This document shows, one piece after another, positions 19,815 through 27,427 of a stretch of 50,924 nt of DNA; within the stretch, counting starts at the first letter, position 1; every line of letters starts with the position of its first letter. The notes under the pieces were generated by a model. That model did no database searches. It was not told the DNA's origin and worked only from the letters and a program-made list of their open reading frames with translations. The DNA comes from Phenylobacterium deserti (lineage in GTDB: Bacteria; Pseudomonadota; Alphaproteobacteria; Caulobacterales; Caulobacteraceae). The translations under genes and the position numbers were made by a program. Where the stretch lies: contig CALQQB010000028.1 in the NCBI GenBank assembly GCA_943332615.1, positions 1 through 50,924 of the forward strand, written 5' to 3'.

Positions 19815-19829
19815 TTAATCCCGCTTTAA
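19815..19829. promoter_or_regulatory. CtrA box TTAA-N7-TTAA between flgB and fliO
   Basis: The sequence TTAA (19815-19818), seven bases, TTAA (19826-19829) is an exact match to the CtrA consensus. It lies 25 bp upstream of flgB and 38 bp upstream of fliO, so one dimer could control both early flagellar operons. A GACTC sequence (a GANTC site, the CcrM methylation target in this group) follows at 19832-19836. Binding is inferred. Confidence 0.8.
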
Positions 19830-19867
19830 GGGACTCATCGGCGAATGGGGCGCCGGAGCAGGACGCC

Positions 19868-20149
19868 ATGCCGATCACCGATTTCATCAGAGCCGCCTTC
19901 GCCCTCGTGCTCACGCTGGGGCTGATCGGGCTGGCCGCTGTAGCGCTGCGCCGCTACGGGCCCGACGCCATCAGCCGCATGGCCAATCAGAAGAAGGACC
20001 GTCGCCTGCGGGTGCTGGAAAGCCTCATTCTGGACCCGACGCGCAGGCTGGTGCTGGTCGAATGCGATGGAGTGGAGCGGCTGATCCTGCTGGGCGACGG
20101 GCGGATGCTCAGCGAGACGCGGGCGACGCTATCGAAGGCGAACCCGTGA
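19868..20149 (+). CDS. fliO: Flagellar biosynthesis protein FliO
   Basis: This 93-residue protein has one N-terminal TM helix (ALVLTLGLIGLAAVALRRYG) and a short cytoplasmic domain with the family motif RLRVLESLILDPTRRLVLVECDGVERLILLG. FliO stabilises FliP during assembly of the export gate. Its TGA stop overlaps the fliP ATG by one base (TGATG), so the two are translationally coupled. It is on the short side for FliO but complete. Confidence 0.9.
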   Translation: MPITDFIRAAFALVLTLGLIGLAAVALRRYGPDAISRMANQKKDRRLRVLESLILDPTRRLVLVECDGVERLILLGDGRMLSETRATLSKANP

Positions 20150-20937
20150 TGTGGGCCGCGCTCAAGACCCTGCCCGCGACAGAATGGCGCAAGGCCGCGC
20201 TGCTGGCGCTCGTCGCCACCTTCTGCGCGATGGTGTTCCCGGCCGCGGCGCTCGCCCAGGCGCTGAACGTCAACCTCGGCACCGGCGCGGGCCTTACCGA
20301 GCGGGTGGTGCAACTGGTCGGCCTGATGACGGTGCTGTCGCTGGCGCCGTCGATCGTGATCATGACCACGTCGTTCGTCCGCATCGTGGTGGTGCTGTCC
20401 CTGCTGCGCACGGCGCTTGGGGTACAGCAGAGCCCGCCCAACGCGGTGATCATCTCACTCAGCCTCTTCCTGACCGCGATCGTCATGGGCCCGACCTTCG
20501 AGCGGTCCTACAACGAGGGCGTCAAGCCGCTGCTGGACCAGCAGATGGAACTGCCGGCGGCGTTCGACGCGGCCGGCGGCCCGGTGAAGGCCTTCATGCT
20601 GACCCAGGTGGACCCCGACGACCTGGGCCTGTTCATCCGCCTGTCGAAGATTCCCAAGCCCGCCACGGCCCAGGACACCCCGATCCGGGTGGTGACCCCG
20701 GCCTTCATGATCTCGGAGCTGAAGCGCGCCTTCGAGATCGGCTTCCTGCTGTTCATTCCGTTTCTGGTGATCGACCTGGTGGTGGCCAGCGTCCTGATGA
20801 GCATGGGCATGATGATGCTGCCGCCAGTGACGGTGAGCCTGCCGTTCAAGCTGATCTTCTTCGTGCTGGTGGACGGTTGGCGGCTGGTGGCCGGCAGCCT
20901 GGTGGAGAGCTTCCAGCATGGGCCTGGGACGGGCTGA
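20149..20937 (+). CDS. fliP: Flagellar biosynthesis protein FliP
   Basis: I take the ATG at 20149 that overlaps the fliO stop, giving 262 residues and an N-terminal signal-like helix ending ALAQA. The FliP signatures follow: SIVIMTTSFVRIVVVLSLLRTALG, QQSPPNAVIISLSLFLT, TPAFMISELKRAFEIGF, and VASVLMSMGMMMLPPVTVSLPFKLIFFVLVDGW, the conserved C-terminal block. FliP forms the core of the export gate with FliQ and FliR, which here are encoded about 5 kb away. Its 3' end converges with a TPR gene, 15 bp apart, with a GC-rich hairpin there. Confidence 0.96.
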   Translation: MWAALKTLPATEWRKAALLALVATFCAMVFPAAALAQALNVNLGTGAGLTERVVQLVGLMTVLSLAPSIVIMTTSFVRIVVVLSLLRTALGVQQSPPNAVIISLSLFLTAIVMGPTFERSYNEGVKPLLDQQMELPAAFDAAGGPVKAFMLTQVDPDDLGLFIRLSKIPKPATAQDTPIRVVTPAFMISELKRAFEIGFLLFIPFLVIDLVVASVLMSMGMMMLPPVTVSLPFKLIFFVLVDGWRLVAGSLVESFQHGPGTG

Positions 20938-20941
20938 ACGC

Positions 20942-20976
20942 CCGCCCGCGGCCTACGCCTTGGTCTTCGCGGGCGG
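20942..20976. terminator. Hairpin between the convergent fliP and TPR genes
   Basis: The arms 20942-20950 (CCGCCCGCG) and 20968-20976 (CGCGGGCGG) are perfect 9-bp inverted repeats with a 17-base loop holding the TPR gene's stop codon. There is no T tract on either strand, so intrinsic termination is doubtful; it could help termination by Rho or block exonucleases. Confidence 0.3.
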
Positions 20977-23889
20977 AGCCTGCGCGGCCTGGGCCTGCTT
21001 GGCAGACGCAATCGGTCTGCCGGTTCCCACCGGAGCGGGCCGGGTCTTGAAGCGGCCCTTCATCTTTTCAACCCAGCCGGCGAAGGTCTGGTTGTCGGCC
21101 GAGGCGCGGCTGAAGTCGGCAACGCCGAGGCGGCCCTCAGGGGCACCAGACAGCGCGACGCGCAGGGCCTCGGGGTTGTTGGCCTTCTCGTAGAATCCCT
21201 GATAGCGCCGCTCCAGGCGGGCCAGCGAGCCCTCGTCGCCGGCCAGGCTGTAGGCGATACCGGCGCGGATCAGGCGACCCTCTTCCTCGGCGCTGAGCGC
21301 GGTGGCGGTCTTGTAGCGGTCGCCAAGGCTCTTCTCGAACAGCGGACCCGCCACCGCCCAGTCCTTCTGCTTCCAGGTGATCTCGGCGCGCAGGTCGGCG
21401 GCGTCCTTGGAATTGTCGCGCTCAATCAGTTCCAGGGCGCTGTCGAACTTGCCGACACCCACCCAGGCGCGGGCCTCCACCAGCCGGCGCTCCAGGCTGA
21501 GGGCTGTGGGCAGGACGGTGGTGCGTGAGGCGTTGATCGCCTGCAACGCTTGCTCGGGCCTATGGTCCATCAGGTAAATGACGGCGAGGTCGGTCGAGAC
21601 CTGAGCCTTGGGCACGCCGTCGAGGCGGTTCTCGGCCTGATACTTCAGCAGGGTCGCGGCCTGCGGAAGCAGATCGACGTCCACCAGCCGCCGCACCATT
21701 TTGCGCACCATCAGGTCGCCGTCGGCGCCGATCGGGGCCAGTTCCTGGAAATCGAAGAACAAGGCCAGGGCCTGGACCGGTTCCAGGCCGTCGGCGAGGC
21801 CGTCCAGAAACAGGCTGCGAAAGGCGGCGTTCAGATCGGCCTGCAGTTGCAGCACATCAGGCAGATCGGGCAGGCGAACGCCGACCGACCGAAGGGCTTC
21901 CAGCGCCTCGCGATATCGACCCTGGCCGAGGTAAAGCTGACCCAGCGCCCGGATCGTCTGCAGTTCGGTCGCGTCGCCGCGCCAGCGATAGCGCAGGCCA
22001 TCGAAGACCGCCGCCGCCTGGGAGGGCGAGATCTTGCCCAGCTCCATCCTGATCTGCGTCGCGCGCAGGGTGGCCGGTGCGGAGATCGAGTCCACCGGCG
22101 CCGAGGCGACGGCGGTATAGACCTTCAGCGCCCGGTCCTTGAATCCCTGCAGCTCGATGACCCGGGCCTTCACCAAGCAGCTCAGCAGCTGCTCTTCGGG
22201 CGAGACCTTATTCTCCATCGACATGCGGATGCGGTTATCGGCGCCAGCAATATCGCCCTGGGCTAGCGCGGCCTGCGCATCGGCCCGGGCGAAGCGCGCC
22301 CTCCAAAGGGGCGAGACCAGGCTATAGGCCTCCACGCCGCGCAGGAAGTTGGCGCGGGCGTCGGGCCAGCGGGCCAGCTTGCTGTCGATATAGCCGCGCC
22401 ACAACGCCGTTGACGGATCGTCCGCCAGCACCGGCGATGAGAAGTCCGTGTCGGCTTCGGCGTAGCGGCGAGCCAGGGTGCGCGACACGCCCCGCAGGCC
22501 GCGGAATTCCGGGTCGTCGAGCATCTCCGGATGCGCTCGGGCTAGGTCATTGAGCACCCCGATGGCCTCGAAGCTGAGCTCCGAACCGACCAGGAAGCGG
22601 GCCAGGCCCATGCGCGCGGCGACGGGCGCCTCGCGGTCCTTGTTCCCGCCTTCAGCGGCGGCGGCGGCGAGCAGCATCGCGTAGTGACGCAGGAAGCCGC
22701 CTTCGCCGGTCCGCGCCCAGTCGTCGGGGACAAGAGCTGGCATGACCGCCGCCTGGGGCGCACCCATCTGCGCCTGCTCGCGACCGCGCGTAGCCCAGGC
22801 CGGCGAGAGGTTCAGGCCGTCGCCCCGGCTGATACGGACAATTTCGCCCTCGCGCTGGACGCTGAGGTCCTGAACCAGCGGCTGGATCGCGAGCCCGTGG
22901 ACCGACGGCAGCAGCGCGGCATCGACGAAATCCCGGCGGGCGGGAATGCCCTTGGGAGGGCCGAGTGCGGTGACGACACTCAGCGTGTCGCCGACCACCG
23001 GATCGAACAGGGTCACCACCCGGGTCGCGCCCGCGACGGGGGCTTTCAGAGTGGCGGGGCCGCCGGCGGCGTCGCGGGCGATGCGGACAATGGCCGGCTG
23101 CGCCTGCGGACCGGGGCCTAGCGCGATGGTCCAGGTCGAGCCCACCGAGCTGACGAAGATCGGAGCGTCGTGTTCGGCGTCGATGCGGACGGCGGAATAG
23201 TCCGCGCCCTTGAACGCCTCAATCCCCCGGACCGGTCGCACGCCCTTGGGCGCCTTGGCGACATCCAGGATGGCGGAGGTGTCGAACACCATCCAGATCG
23301 CATCCCCGCGCCGGAAGACCGCGGCCCCGGCCGGGTTGGCCCAGGTGAGGCTGAGCTGCGTCTGGCCGTTGGCGACCCGGGCGTCCATATGGACCACGCC
23401 GCCCGCCGGCAGCGGATTGGGTCGCGCCGGCTCGACCTCAGCCACCTCGACGGGCGGCGCCTCGCTGGCTGTCGCTGCCGCGGCGGCCGCGTCGGGTTCC
23501 GGGGTCTCGAAGACGTTGACGTAGGTCGCGCCGTCGGCCTCGCCGATCTTGGCCTGAGTGTCGTCGGCCAGGGTCAGCACCAGCTCCAGGCCGGTGGCCG
23601 TGCGGCGCTTGTCCACCGCCTTGATCCATTTGGGCGGCGAGGTGTGCAGGCGCGCGACGTCGGGATCGCCGGGCAGGGTCAGGACGATCGTCTGGCCATC
23701 GCGGCGGGCGACGGACCGGCCGCCACGGATCTCTATCCGGGAGAAGGTCGCCGCCTGGGCCACACGAACATTTACGCCCCCGCGCTTGGCGATGGCCTGG
23801 GCCGCTGGCGCGGCGATCCCGGCGGGCGCCGCGACACTGGCAATGCAGGCCGCGGCGACGCCGGAACGGAGGACCCGCTTCAGCCCCAT
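20953..23889 (-). CDS. Large exported TPR protein of the fliL operon
   Basis: This 978-residue protein has an N-terminal signal-like segment (VAAACIASVAAPAGIAAPA), then about 300 residues of beta-strand-rich sequence, then roughly 500 residues of helical repeats with TPR character (examples: LGQLYLGQGRYREALEALRSVG, the block ending HRPEQALQAINAS, and AWVGVGKFDSALELIERD). The C-terminus is Ala/Pro/Lys-rich. It is the last gene of fliL-fliM-pflI-motE-like, starting 3 bp after its neighbour's stop. The place suggests a role in motor or flagellar pole organisation, acting in the periplasm. I do not recognise a named homolog; an endoglucanase-like annotation sometimes used for such TPR proteins has no support here. 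Confidence 0.85.
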   Translation of the reverse strand: MGLKRVLRSGVAAACIASVAAPAGIAAPAAQAIAKRGGVNVRVAQAATFSRIEIRGGRSVARRDGQTIVLTLPGDPDVARLHTSPPKWIKAVDKRRTATGLELVLTLADDTQAKIGEADGATYVNVFETPEPDAAAAAATASEAPPVEVAEVEPARPNPLPAGGVVHMDARVANGQTQLSLTWANPAGAAVFRRGDAIWMVFDTSAILDVAKAPKGVRPVRGIEAFKGADYSAVRIDAEHDAPIFVSSVGSTWTIALGPGPQAQPAIVRIARDAAGGPATLKAPVAGATRVVTLFDPVVGDTLSVVTALGPPKGIPARRDFVDAALLPSVHGLAIQPLVQDLSVQREGEIVRISRGDGLNLSPAWATRGREQAQMGAPQAAVMPALVPDDWARTGEGGFLRHYAMLLAAAAAEGGNKDREAPVAARMGLARFLVGSELSFEAIGVLNDLARAHPEMLDDPEFRGLRGVSRTLARRYAEADTDFSSPVLADDPSTALWRGYIDSKLARWPDARANFLRGVEAYSLVSPLWRARFARADAQAALAQGDIAGADNRIRMSMENKVSPEEQLLSCLVKARVIELQGFKDRALKVYTAVASAPVDSISAPATLRATQIRMELGKISPSQAAAVFDGLRYRWRGDATELQTIRALGQLYLGQGRYREALEALRSVGVRLPDLPDVLQLQADLNAAFRSLFLDGLADGLEPVQALALFFDFQELAPIGADGDLMVRKMVRRLVDVDLLPQAATLLKYQAENRLDGVPKAQVSTDLAVIYLMDHRPEQALQAINASRTTVLPTALSLERRLVEARAWVGVGKFDSALELIERDNSKDAADLRAEITWKQKDWAVAGPLFEKSLGDRYKTATALSAEEEGRLIRAGIAYSLAGDEGSLARLERRYQGFYEKANNPEALRVALSGAPEGRLGVADFSRASADNQTFAGWVEKMKGRFKTRPAPVGTGRPIASAKQAQAAQAPPAKTKA

Positions 23890-23892
23890 AGG

Positions 23893-24879
23893 CTATCCGG
23901 TCTTGGCTGGCGCCGCGGCGGGCGGCGCGGCGGCAGGCGGCGTTGCAGCAGCGGGAGCGCCCGCCGCAGGTTTGGCGGCGGCCTGCTGTGCAGCAGGCGG
24001 CTTCTTGCGCGGTGCGGACTTGCGGGCGGCGGCCTTCTTCGGCGCCGGCTCCGGCGCTGTCGGATCGACGCTGGGCTTGGCGCTCGCGGCGATGGTCTGG
24101 TTAGCGACCTGGCTCGCCCTGGCTGCGGCGGCCTGGGCGTCGGAGAATCGGCGGGCCAGGGACTCGGTCAGCTTCTTGGCCTCGGCTGCAGGCAACTGCG
24201 CCAGGATCGCGGAGAGCGCCCGCTCCTTCATCCTGGCGGCGATCGGTATGCGGACGCTGTCATCCAGTGCGGCGAGGCGCGGCGCGGCGTCCTTGGCCTT
24301 CATGCCTTCGAAGACCTTCACGAGACGGTCGATCTCAGCGGCCTGCTTGGCGTCGGACTGAGTGAGCAGGCCCTGGACCTCACTTTTCAGGCCGTTCAGG
24401 GCACGGATCTTTGCATCAACCTTGGCCTCTGCGGCGGCCATCAGGGCAAGCTGCGTGGAGAGGCCATTTTCGCGGGCGTCCAGCTGACCGCGGCGGGCGC
24501 CCAGGCTCTGCAGCATCTGCAGTTCGGCGGGGCTCAAGCCTGCCTGTTTCGCGAGTTCAGCAGCCGTCGGCGCGCAGACGGCCCGAGGCGCGATGGTCGG
24601 CGGGGGCAGGCTGGCGGCGACATCGACGGGCGCGCCCGTGGCGGCGCTTGCCGCGGGTATGGGGGCCTCTGGGACCGCCGGCGCCTCGGCCTTCGCCTTA
24701 GGTCCGGCCGCCTTGCCCTTGGTCTTGCCGGGCGTGACCGTCTGGGCGGCCTCCTCGGCGAAGGCCCGAGCACCGGTCAGCAGGCTCGGCAGGTCACGCG
24801 CGCCGGACAGGGCGTTCACGGCCAGGACCCCGCCGATGGCGATTCCAACCAGAGGCAGGATACGGGGCATGGACCTCAA
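23893..24879 (-). CDS. MotE-like flagellar coiled-coil protein
   Basis: This protein of about 328 residues has one N-terminal hydrophobic anchor (ILPLVGIAIGGVLAVNAL), an Ala/Pro linker, a coiled-coil region (about 120-220) and an MgtE-N-like helical motif (ERALSAILAQLPAAEAKKLTESLARR), followed by an Ala/Pro/Lys-rich tail. The combination is typical of MotE-like proteins, which in rhizobia stabilise MotC and act on the motor. The frame opens with TTG at 24879, whose TTGA overlaps the pflI stop, with a GGGAG 7 bases upstream; an ATG follows three codons later with poorer Shine-Dalgarno spacing. I keep the TTG. It is coupled to pflI. Confidence 0.75.
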   Translation of the reverse strand: MRSMPRILPLVGIAIGGVLAVNALSGARDLPSLLTGARAFAEEAAQTVTPGKTKGKAAGPKAKAEAPAVPEAPIPAASAATGAPVDVAASLPPPTIAPRAVCAPTAAELAKQAGLSPAELQMLQSLGARRGQLDARENGLSTQLALMAAAEAKVDAKIRALNGLKSEVQGLLTQSDAKQAAEIDRLVKVFEGMKAKDAAPRLAALDDSVRIPIAARMKERALSAILAQLPAAEAKKLTESLARRFSDAQAAAARASQVANQTIAASAKPSVDPTAPEPAPKKAAARKSAPRKKPPAAQQAAAKPAAGAPAAATPPAAAPPAAAPAKTG

Positions 24880-25499
24880 CGGCCGGCTCCCGTGAAGCGG
24901 CTGAGGATCAGGGGCTCGTCCTCGAACAGGTCGTCATCAACCGCCGCCGGCCGGCGGCCGGGCGGTGGCGGACGGCCCACCGCAGGTTCGGCAGACAGCA
25001 GCCGCGAGCGTTCGGGCCGAGCGCGGTCGGGCAGCCTCGGTTCGTCCAGCCCGCCTTCGGGGGCGGTCGGCGCGGCTTCCTGCTCTTGCAGTCGTGCGCG
25101 GGCCATCGCCAGCAGGGCGGCCAAGCGGTCCTCGCCGGCAGTCGGCCGCGGGGCCGGGCTGACCGAGGGCATGCCGCGCGACTGGGGTCGGTCGGCCGGC
25201 ATGGGGCGCGGGAATTCGGGCGCGCCAGACACCAGCTTCTCCAGCTTGGCGGCCAGCGCGCGGCCTTTCTCGATGCGGTCAGACAGGACGTCGGTCGCCT
25301 CGTCGGTCGCGGCGCGCAGGTCGGCCAGGCCCTGCTCGGCCCGGCGGGCCGCCAAGTTCAAGTGCACCACGGCGGCCTCGAAGCCCTCATGGCTGTCGCG
25401 CAGCGCCTTCAGCCGCTTGTTCAGGCGCAGGCCCACCACCATCGCGGCGACCAGCAGGCCAGCGAGCAGAAGGTTCATCCCGATGCTGATCAGGTTCAT
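24876..25499 (-). CDS. pflI: DUF6468-type membrane coiled-coil protein, PflI-like flagellar positioning protein
   Basis: This 207-residue bitopic protein starts at the ATG at 25499, which overlaps the fliM stop (ATGA). An N-terminal TM helix (MNLLLAGLLVAAMVVGLRL) is followed by a coiled coil with basic and acidic residues (LKALRDSHEGFEAAVVHLNLAARRAEQGL) and a long Pro/Arg-rich tail. In Caulobacter a bitopic coiled-coil protein with a proline-rich region, PflI, is needed for polar flagellum positioning. The layout and the operon position after fliM fit my recollection of it, so I use the name with caution. The DUF6468 label is also from memory. Confidence 0.65.
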   Translation of the reverse strand: MNLISIGMNLLLAGLLVAAMVVGLRLNKRLKALRDSHEGFEAAVVHLNLAARRAEQGLADLRAATDEATDVLSDRIEKGRALAAKLEKLVSGAPEFPRPMPADRPQSRGMPSVSPAPRPTAGEDRLAALLAMARARLQEQEAAPTAPEGGLDEPRLPDRARPERSRLLSAEPAVGRPPPPGRRPAAVDDDLFEDEPLILSRFTGAGR

Positions 25500-26572
25500 G
25501 ACATCCTCTGGACGGCTTGACGCGCGGCGGGCGTAAGCGGAGCTTCCACACGCACGGCGATGTGAGCGTTGCGGCGGCCCATGCGTCCGCGCGTGAGCGG
25601 GATTGTGCCGGCCTTGAGCTCGATGAGGCTGTCGGGGCCGGCGTTCAGCATCAGGGTGTCGCCGACCTTGAGGTCGAGCACCTTCCTGAGGCTGATCTGC
25701 TGTTCGTCGAGGACGGCGCGTACGTCCATCTGGGTGGTCCACAGCTCGGTGGCGAGGTGGCTTTCCCAGATGTTATCGCGGCCGAACTTCTCACCCATGA
25801 ACTGCTGCAGCAGCATCTTTCGGATCGGCTCAAGCGTGGCGTAGGGCAGCAACAGCTCGATGCGCCCGCCTCGATCCTCCATGTCGATCCGCAGCTTCAC
25901 CAGGATCGCCGCATTGGCGGGACGCGCGATGGCGGCGAAGCGCGGGTTGGTCTCCAGCCGGTCCAGGGTGAAGGTCACCGGCGTCAGCGGCTCGAACGCT
26001 TCCTTGGCGTCGCCCAGCACCACCTCGACCATCCGCTGCACCAGCACGCGCTCGATGGTGGTGTAGGGGCGGCCCTCGATGCGCATCGCCGCTGTACCGC
26101 GACGGCCGCCCAGCAGCACGTCCACGATCGAATAGATCAGGTTCGAATCGATGGTCAGCAGGCCGTAGTTGTTCAGTTCCTCGGCCCGGAACACCGACAG
26201 AATCGCCGGCAGCGGGATCGAGTTCAGATAATCGCCGAAGCGGATGGAGGAAATGTTGTCGAGGGAGACTTCGACGTTGTCGGACGTGAAATTCCGCAGG
26301 GAGGTGGTCATCAACCGCACCAGACGGTCGAAGACAATCTCCAGCATCGGCAGGCGTTCGTAGGACACCAGCGCGGAGTTGATGATGGCGCGAATGCCGG
26401 TCCGCTCGGAAATCTCGTCGTCGGAGAGGTCGAAGCCCAGCAGGCTATCGATTTCGTCCTGGTTGAGGATCCGCTCGGTGGACGCGGCCTCAGCCACCTG
26501 GGCCGACGTCCATTCGGCTGACCCCTTTTCGGGGTCCGCGCCTTCGGTGGAGATATCGTTCTCGTCGGCCAT
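25496..26572 (-). CDS. fliM: Flagellar motor switch protein FliM
   Basis: This 358-residue C-ring protein has the acidic, LNQDEIDSLLG-like N-terminal CheY-binding motif (here RILNQDEIDSLLGFDL, about residues 34-49), the central CheC-like domain (SYERLPMLEIVFDRLVRLMTTSLRNF onward) and the C-terminal SpoA domain (LDLKVGDTLMLNAGPDSLIELKAGTIPLTRG). FliM links the rotor to chemotaxis signalling. It starts 30 bp after fliL, and its end overlaps pflI by 3 bp. FliG and FliN are not in the window. Sequence and length are ordinary. Confidence 0.97.
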   Translation of the reverse strand: MADENDISTEGADPEKGSAEWTSAQVAEAASTERILNQDEIDSLLGFDLSDDEISERTGIRAIINSALVSYERLPMLEIVFDRLVRLMTTSLRNFTSDNVEVSLDNISSIRFGDYLNSIPLPAILSVFRAEELNNYGLLTIDSNLIYSIVDVLLGGRRGTAAMRIEGRPYTTIERVLVQRMVEVVLGDAKEAFEPLTPVTFTLDRLETNPRFAAIARPANAAILVKLRIDMEDRGGRIELLLPYATLEPIRKMLLQQFMGEKFGRDNIWESHLATELWTTQMDVRAVLDEQQISLRKVLDLKVGDTLMLNAGPDSLIELKAGTIPLTRGRMGRRNAHIAVRVEAPLTPAARQAVQRMS

Positions 26573-26602
26573 GGGGTCAGAGATGCAACTGGCGCACGGG
26601 CG

Positions 26603-27211
26603 CTAGTTGATCAGCATCTCCTCAATCAGGACGGCGTTGGCCTTGGACGGCGCGATCACCAGGTTCACCCGGCGCAGGATCTCCATGCGCAACTGGTAAG
26701 AGCCCTGGCTACCGGAGAGATCTTCCGGGCGCAGCTCGCGCAGGAAGGTCTGGAACATGTCCTGGAGCCTGGGCATGTTCGGATCGAGTTCCTCGACCGC
26801 GCCCTCGTCGGGCAGTTCGAGGGTGAGTTTCAGTTTCAGGAAGGTGGGCTTTCCGTCGGCGGTCTGCATGTTCACCACCACTTCGGGAAGGGTGTAGAAC
26901 ACCACGCCATCAGGGCCTTCGCGGACCACGGAAGCGCCCTTTTCGCCTTCCTTGCCTTCCTTCTTTTCTTCCTTCTTTTTCTCTTTCTTCTTTTCCTTGC
27001 CGTGCTCGCCCTTCTCGGCGGCCGCCTCGGGCTTGGGCTTCAGGAAGACGAACGCGGCCGTGCCGCCGCCGCCCAGGACTACAAGAGCCGCCGCGCCGAC
27101 GATGATCAGCATCTTGAGCGGAAGCTTCTTCTTTCCGGGAGCTTCACCCTCCACGCCTTCGGCGCCTTCCGCCTCCTTGGCCTCCTTCGGCTTCTTTTCC
27201 TTCTTCGACAC
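26603..27211 (-). CDS. fliL: Flagellar basal body-associated protein FliL
   Basis: This 202-residue protein has a Lys/Glu-rich cytoplasmic head, a TM helix (LIIVGAAALVVLGGGGTAAFVF), a periplasmic spacer of about 30 residues built almost only from Lys, Glu and Gly, and the folded FliL domain (FYTLPEVVVNMQTADGKPTFLKLKLTLEL ... LRELRPEDLSGSQGSYQLRMEILRRVN). FliL rings encircle stators and raise motor torque. It heads the operon fliL-fliM-pflI-motE-like-TPR and is divergent from flgF. The K/E spacer is longer and more charged than usual and could form a stiff single helix or a flexible tether. Confidence 0.94.
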   Translation of the reverse strand: MSKKEKKPKEAKEAEGAEGVEGEAPGKKKLPLKMLIIVGAAALVVLGGGGTAAFVFLKPKPEAAAEKGEHGKEKKKEKKKEEKKEGKEGEKGASVVREGPDGVVFYTLPEVVVNMQTADGKPTFLKLKLTLELPDEGAVEELDPNMPRLQDMFQTFLRELRPEDLSGSQGSYQLRMEILRRVNLVIAPSKANAVLIEEMLIN

Positions 27212-27256
27212 GCGCGGGGTTCCTTGGATTCCAGCACGGCTACGAATGGCGGGGTT

Positions 27257-27263
27257 TGGTTAA
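27257..27263 (-). promoter_or_regulatory. Possible CtrA half-site upstream of fliL
   Basis: The minus strand reads TTAACCA, one base short of the TTAACCAT half-site, 46 bp upstream of the fliL start. A GATTC (GANTC) site lies at 27227-27231. In Caulobacter the fliLM operon is an early CtrA target, which makes the match plausible, but the motif is short. Confidence 0.4.
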
Positions 27264-27368
27264 GAAGCGGTGTTAGCCGCCAGCCGGCCGGCGCGAAACC
27301 TACCCGGCAGTTTCCGCCGGTCTACGCGCGTTAACCTTGTTAATTGCTGTTTTTATTGATCTTCCTGT

Positions 27369-27385
27369 CTGGCCCGAAGCTTGCA
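27369..27385 (+). promoter_or_regulatory. Sigma-54 promoter of flgF
   Basis: The sequence CTGGCCCGAAGCTTGCA fits the sigma-54 consensus (YTGGCACGrnnnTTGCW) at all but one position. GG at 27371-27372 is the -24 element and GC at 27383-27384 the -12 element, placing the start of transcription near 27396, about 30 bp before the flgF ATG. A possible FlbD-type enhancer (imperfect palindrome) lies at 27304-27320. The promoter rules out the longer upstream reading frame for flgF. Confidence 0.85.
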
Positions 27386-27427
27386 AACCTCGAATGCGGA
27401 AACGTCGCAGTTCAGGTCTCGCCTTCG

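Noticed and set aside
23170..25536. 788-codon plus-strand frame opposite the TPR and motE-like genes
   Set aside because: It is antisense to the fliL operon genes and has no domain pattern. In very GC-rich DNA such frames are open because of third-codon bias in the true gene.
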